The translations under genes and the position numbers were made by a program. A DNA stretch of 64,000 nt, taken from NCBI RefSeq assembly GCF_008632955.1, contig NZ_CP043959.1, forward strand, positions 3,596,001 through 3,660,000. The letters run 5' to 3'. Shown here piece after piece: positions 61,411 to 64,000 of this stretch (position 1 is its first letter; each line of letters opens with the position of its first letter). The notes under the pieces were generated by a model. It ran no database searches and was not told where the DNA came from. It worked only from the letters and a program-made list of their open reading frames with translations. This stretch comes from Streptomyces tendae. Its GTDB lineage: Bacteria > Actinomycetota > Actinomycetes > Streptomycetales > Streptomycetaceae.

Positions 61411-61855
61411 CCGTCCCGCCCTGTCTCCTCGTGCCACATGGTCCGACGCATACTGGCCGGTATGTGCCGGTGGCGTCCAGCGCCCGGAGGCGGATGTCCG
61501 CTGTGCCCGCGTGCCTCGCGGAAAGCCGTCGGATGACCGGCGAGTGACCCTTTCATGACCGCAAGGGGTTTCTGTTCGGCCTGCGTACGACGGAATCGGA
61601 ATGTTTCAGGCCGATTAACGAGCGACGGGAATTCGGCCACCGCGCTGTGCGGCACCCGTGACAACCGCCCGGTTACCGGGTCCACGCGCGTCCACTTGGT
61701 CACTTCGCGCCACTGATTCAATACGCAATGTTACTGAAATGCATGGGGTCGACGTGAGTTTCCGCCGGGGACTCGGCAGACTCCGGCACGCTGGTTCGGC
61801 ACCAACCGAGCACGGGCCGGCAACCGGAAGAAAACGAAGCGGAAGGATGCACACA
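61411..61855. other. Divergent intergenic region (445 bp), oxidase and ssi promoters
   Basis: CATACTGGCCGGTATG (61449-61464, 14 of 16 positions palindromic) is a candidate operator for the oxidase gene. The 61600-61750 stretch is AT-richer (for example TTCAATACGCAATGTTACTG) and probably holds the ssi promoter. No other gene is seen. Confidence 0.5.
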
Positions 61856-62290
61856 ATGCGGAACACCGCGCGCTGGGCCATCACCCTCGGTCTCACGGCC
61901 ACCGCCGTCGGCGCCCCCCTCTCCGGGGCCGCGCTCGCCGCCCCGGGTCATGCCCCGTCCGCGCTCTACGCCCCCTCGGCCCTGGTGCTCACGGTCGGCA
62001 AGGGAGTCAGCGCGACGGCCGTCACGCCGGAACGCGCCGTCACCCTGACCTGTGCCCCGGGACCCTCGGGCACCCACCCGGCCGCCGCCTCCGCCTGCGC
62101 GGACCTGACCGTCGTCGGCGGCGACCTCAACGCGCTGACGAGAAGCGACGACGTCATGTGCCCGATGGTGTACGACCCGGTGCTGGTCACCGTGGACGGC
62201 GTCTGGCAGGGCAAGCGCGTCTCCTACGAGCGCTCGTTCTCCAACGCGTGCGAGTTGAACGCGCACGGGTCGAGCGTCTTCGCCTTCTGA
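61856..62290 (+). CDS. ssi: Subtilisin inhibitor (SSI family)
   Basis: A 144-residue secreted serine-protease inhibitor. A signal peptide ([20 protein letters not shown], Ala-rich end) is followed by the SSI mature sequence ([18 protein letters not shown]). Four Cys pair as Cys66-Cys81 and Cys102-Cys132; the reactive bond is Met104-Val105 in CPMVYDP, the same P1-P1' as classical SSI, so subtilisin-like targets are expected. The ending [10 protein letters not shown] is invariant in the family. GGAAGG lies nine bases before ATG 61856. Confidence 0.96.
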   Translation: MRNTARWAITLGLTATAVGAPLSGAALAAPGHAPSALYAPSALVLTVGKGVSATAVTPERAVTLTCAPGPSGTHPAAASACADLTVVGGDLNALTRSDDVMCPMVYDPVLVTVDGVWQGKRVSYERSFSNACELNAHGSSVFAF

Positions 62291-62433
62291 GACCGGGATC
62301 GCGCGTTCCCGTGACCGTGTGGCGGCCCGCGGACTGGGGAGTACGGGGCACCGCGCGGACAGTGCGATCCCACAAGGAGGCCGGCGGGCGGAGTGGGGCC
62401 GCCCGCCGGCCTCCGGGCCGTGTCGGGAAGGAT

Positions 62434-62682
62434 TCAGGCGCGGTCGCGGTGGCTGGTGTCGCACCACGGGTAGCGCCGGCTGCGCCGGCAGGTGCACAGG
62501 GCCACGCGGAAGCGGTCGGAGGACACGACCGAGCCGTCCTCCAGCTCCACCTCCACCGGTCCCTCCACCAGCATCGGCCCCTTGCGCCGCATGGTGACGC
62601 GGCGCGGGTCACCCGGGGGCCCGGACGGGGAGGGCGCCGACCCGGCGGGGGAGGGCGCGGGGTCAGACGGGGAGTTCGGCAC
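62434..62682 (-). CDS. CDGSH iron-sulfur domain protein
   Basis: An 82-residue protein with a disordered Pro/Ser N-terminus and a single CDGSH-type site: Cys-Thr-Cys, then WCDTSH (three Cys and one His, binding a 2Fe-2S cluster). Such proteins carry redox-labile clusters. The start overlaps the end of the upstream methyltransferase gene by 20 bp, so the two are coupled in an operon. Confidence 0.85.
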   Translation of the reverse strand: MPNSPSDPAPSPAGSAPSPSGPPGDPRRVTMRRKGPMLVEGPVEVELEDGSVVSSDRFRVALCTCRRSRRYPWCDTSHRDRA

Positions 62683-63347
62683 GGACCACCACCAGCTCTT
62701 CCTCGTTGTCGGCGGGGGACAGCAGCCCCCGCTCCCGCAGCCACTTCTCCCGGGTCCGCAGCACCGGACCGAAGGCGATCCGCCGCCGCTGCGTGACCGC
62801 GGACTTCAGTCCGGCGGTCCGCAGGCAGTCCACGGTCAGCTCCGGATCGCTGAGCGCCGACTGCACGAGGAGCAGCACACCGCCCCGCCGCAGCAGCCCG
62901 GGGGCCTCGTGGCAGACGCGGTCCAGCACCAGCCTGCCGTCACCGCCCGCGTCCCAGGCGCGGGCCGCGCCGCGTGGCGGCCGGTGCCCGGCGGCGCGGG
63001 AACGTAGGGGGATTGGTGAGGACCAGGTCGAACGTCCGGCCCCGCACCGGATCGAACAGGTTTCCGCGCACGACCTGGACGGAGAGACCGGCCCGCCGCG
63101 CGTTCAGCCGGGCCGTGCACACGGCCCGCCGTGACACGTCGACGGCGGTCACACGGGCGCCGCGCCGGGCGGCCGCCAGGGCCAGGGCGCCGGAGCCGGT
63201 ACCGACGTCCAGGACGTCGGCGCCCGGCGGGACGGGCTCGTCGGCCAGGGCGGCGGCGAGCAGCTCGGTGTCCTCCTGAGGGGCGTACACGCCCGGGAGT
63301 GCCAGACTTTTCACAGGCGGCCGAGTACCCCGTTGGTCAAGAGACAT
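62663..63347 (-). pseudogene. HemK2/MTQ2-type methyltransferase, frame-disrupted
   Basis: A class I SAM-dependent methyltransferase. Motif I is DVLDVGTGSGALALAAARRG, and the catalytic motif reads NPPY once a missing C is restored in the run at 63007-63011; the uncorrected frame reads NPPTF. A second -1 shift lies near 62975-62998. The C-terminal third (LDRVCHEAPGLLRRGGVLLL onward) is intact in its frame. NPPY marks N5-glutamine or related amide methyltransferases. Both breaks are single-base losses, so the gene is probably whole in the organism. It overlaps the genes on both sides. Confidence 0.78.
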
Positions 63348-64000
63348 GGGTCACCTCCTGTGACAGCGGAACACGCAGGGCCGAGCGGCCCTCCCGCCAG
63401 TGGGCGAGCAGCCGGTCACCGAGCAGGTCCTCGGTGAACACCGTGGCCGCCACACCGAACGCGATGTCCGGGGCGAGCAGCGGCTCGTCCTCCAGCAGAC
63501 CGCCGATGACGTCCTTGCGGACGACCTGCTCGTGCACGGCGTCCGCTTCCACGTGCTCGTCGTAGAAGTGCTCGGCGGCGGGACCGGCGCCCGCGCGGCG
63601 CATGGCCTCCGCGAGCCGCCGGGACCCCGGCGAGGACGTGATCTCGACCGTCGCGAAATGACCCACCAGGGCGCCCCGGAGCGTGCGGTGCAGGCCGAAC
63701 AGCGACATCAGGTTCACCGTGACCAGCAGCTCCGCGCAGGCGGCGTCCAGATACCGGCCGTACGTGGTGTCCAGTCCGAGGTCGGTCATCAGGTCGGCGA
63801 ACAGCCGGGCGTGCACCCGGTCGCCCCGCCCGCCGCCGTACTCGTCGAACTCCACGGCCGCCATCGCCGCCTTGGCCCGGCCGCGCAGCCTCGGCAGCAC
63901 CCAGGCGTGCGGGTCGGCCTCCTTGAGGTGGTACAGCGAGCGCAGTGCCGCGTACTCGCGCAGCTGCCACAGTTCGCCCTTGTCGCGCAGGAAGTGACTG
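63337..64000 (-). CDS. Iron-containing redox enzyme (heme-oxygenase-like diiron oxidase), 5'-partial
   Basis: The frame is open to the right edge of the window, so the N-terminus is missing; about 220 residues are visible. The seven-helix heme-oxygenase-like fold is suggested by SLYHLKEADPHAWVLPRLRG, AAMAAVEFDEYGGG and the metal-binding run HFYDEHVEADAVHEQ (His, Glu and Asp ligands). Diiron members make unusual oxidations in natural-product and nitrogen chemistry. Its end overlaps the methyltransferase start by 11 bp, making an operon with that gene and the CDGSH gene. Confidence 0.82.
   Translation of the reverse strand, partial: SHFLRDKGELWQLREYAALRSLYHLKEADPHAWVLPRLRGRAKAAMAAVEFDEYGGGRGDRVHARLFADLMTDLGLDTTYGRYLDAACAELLVTVNLMSLFGLHRTLRGALVGHFATVEITSSPGSRRLAEAMRRAGAGPAAEHFYDEHVEADAVHEQVVRKDVIGGLLEDEPLLAPDIAFGVAATVFTEDLLGDRLLAHWREGRSALRVPLSQEVTHVS

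Noticed and set aside
1..64000. tRNA or rRNA genes
   Set aside because: No cloverleaf with a GGTTCGAATCC-type T arm and CCA-side acceptor was found by eye; a tRNAscan run would settle it.

Overview
The window is typical Streptomyces chromosome. G+C is very high, codons overwhelmingly end in G or C, GTG and TTG starts are common, and neighbouring genes often overlap by four bases (ATGA or GTGA). It also carries families characteristic of the genus: an SSI protease inhibitor, an MmyB-type regulator, SpoIIE-type phosphatases, a DmdR-type iron box, a CebR box and an F420-type (DDN) reductase. No tRNA, rRNA, CRISPR array, prophage or complete insertion sequence was recognised.

Layout. 1-3.3 kb: a partial serine/threonine dehydratase, a cupin, a VOC protein and a secreted SGNH hydrolase with a ricin-type lectin tail; a ~97-bp MITE-like element lies exactly between two convergent stop codons. 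3.3-7.8 kb: a MoxR ATPase/VWA protein pair and a two-gene ABC exporter. 7.9-22 kb: a complete L-rhamnose locus. Leftward run rhaI (isomerase), rhaEW (aldolase fused to lactaldehyde dehydrogenase), rhaB (kinase) and lutABC (lactate to pyruvate); rightward run rhaT-P-Q-S (ABC importer), a decayed mutarotase (rhaM) and a LacI-family regulator. Two LacI-type operators sit at the start sites of the divergent promoters. Together the genes import rhamnose and convert it to DHAP plus lactaldehyde, then lactate, then pyruvate.

22-36 kb: a peptidase, a PIG-L deacetylase coupled to an ECF sigma factor, two divergent regulator/target pairs with clear palindromes (MmyB/SnoaL and TetR/P450), an iron-box-controlled DUF2470 gene, a Tat-exported lactonase, a degenerate ~150-bp repeat array, a FUSC transporter, an FBP protein, a kinase-like protein and a ROK regulator. 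36-50 kb: an epimerase-like gene behind what looks like a leader-peptide attenuator, a second FUSC protein, a HAD/PHP pair, an SDR with a sigma-B-type promoter, and assorted envelope, stress and redox genes including a STAS protein and a PAS/GAF/PP2C phosphatase.

50-64 kb: a LysE exporter, a flavoprotein, an aldo/keto reductase, a large multi-sensor phosphatase/kinase, a secreted GH9 cellulase behind a perfect CebR box, a small toxin-antitoxin pair whose toxin is a Fic/Doc homologue lacking the catalytic His, a sigma/anti-sigma/membrane/lectin fusion protein, an FMN lactate oxidase-like enzyme, an SSI inhibitor, and an overlapping operon of a heme-oxygenase-like diiron enzyme, an NPPY methyltransferase and a CDGSH protein.

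Three genes (the dehydratase, the SGNH hydrolase and the methyltransferase) are broken only by single-base indels, nearly all in short G or C runs. These look like base-calling errors rather than pseudogenes.
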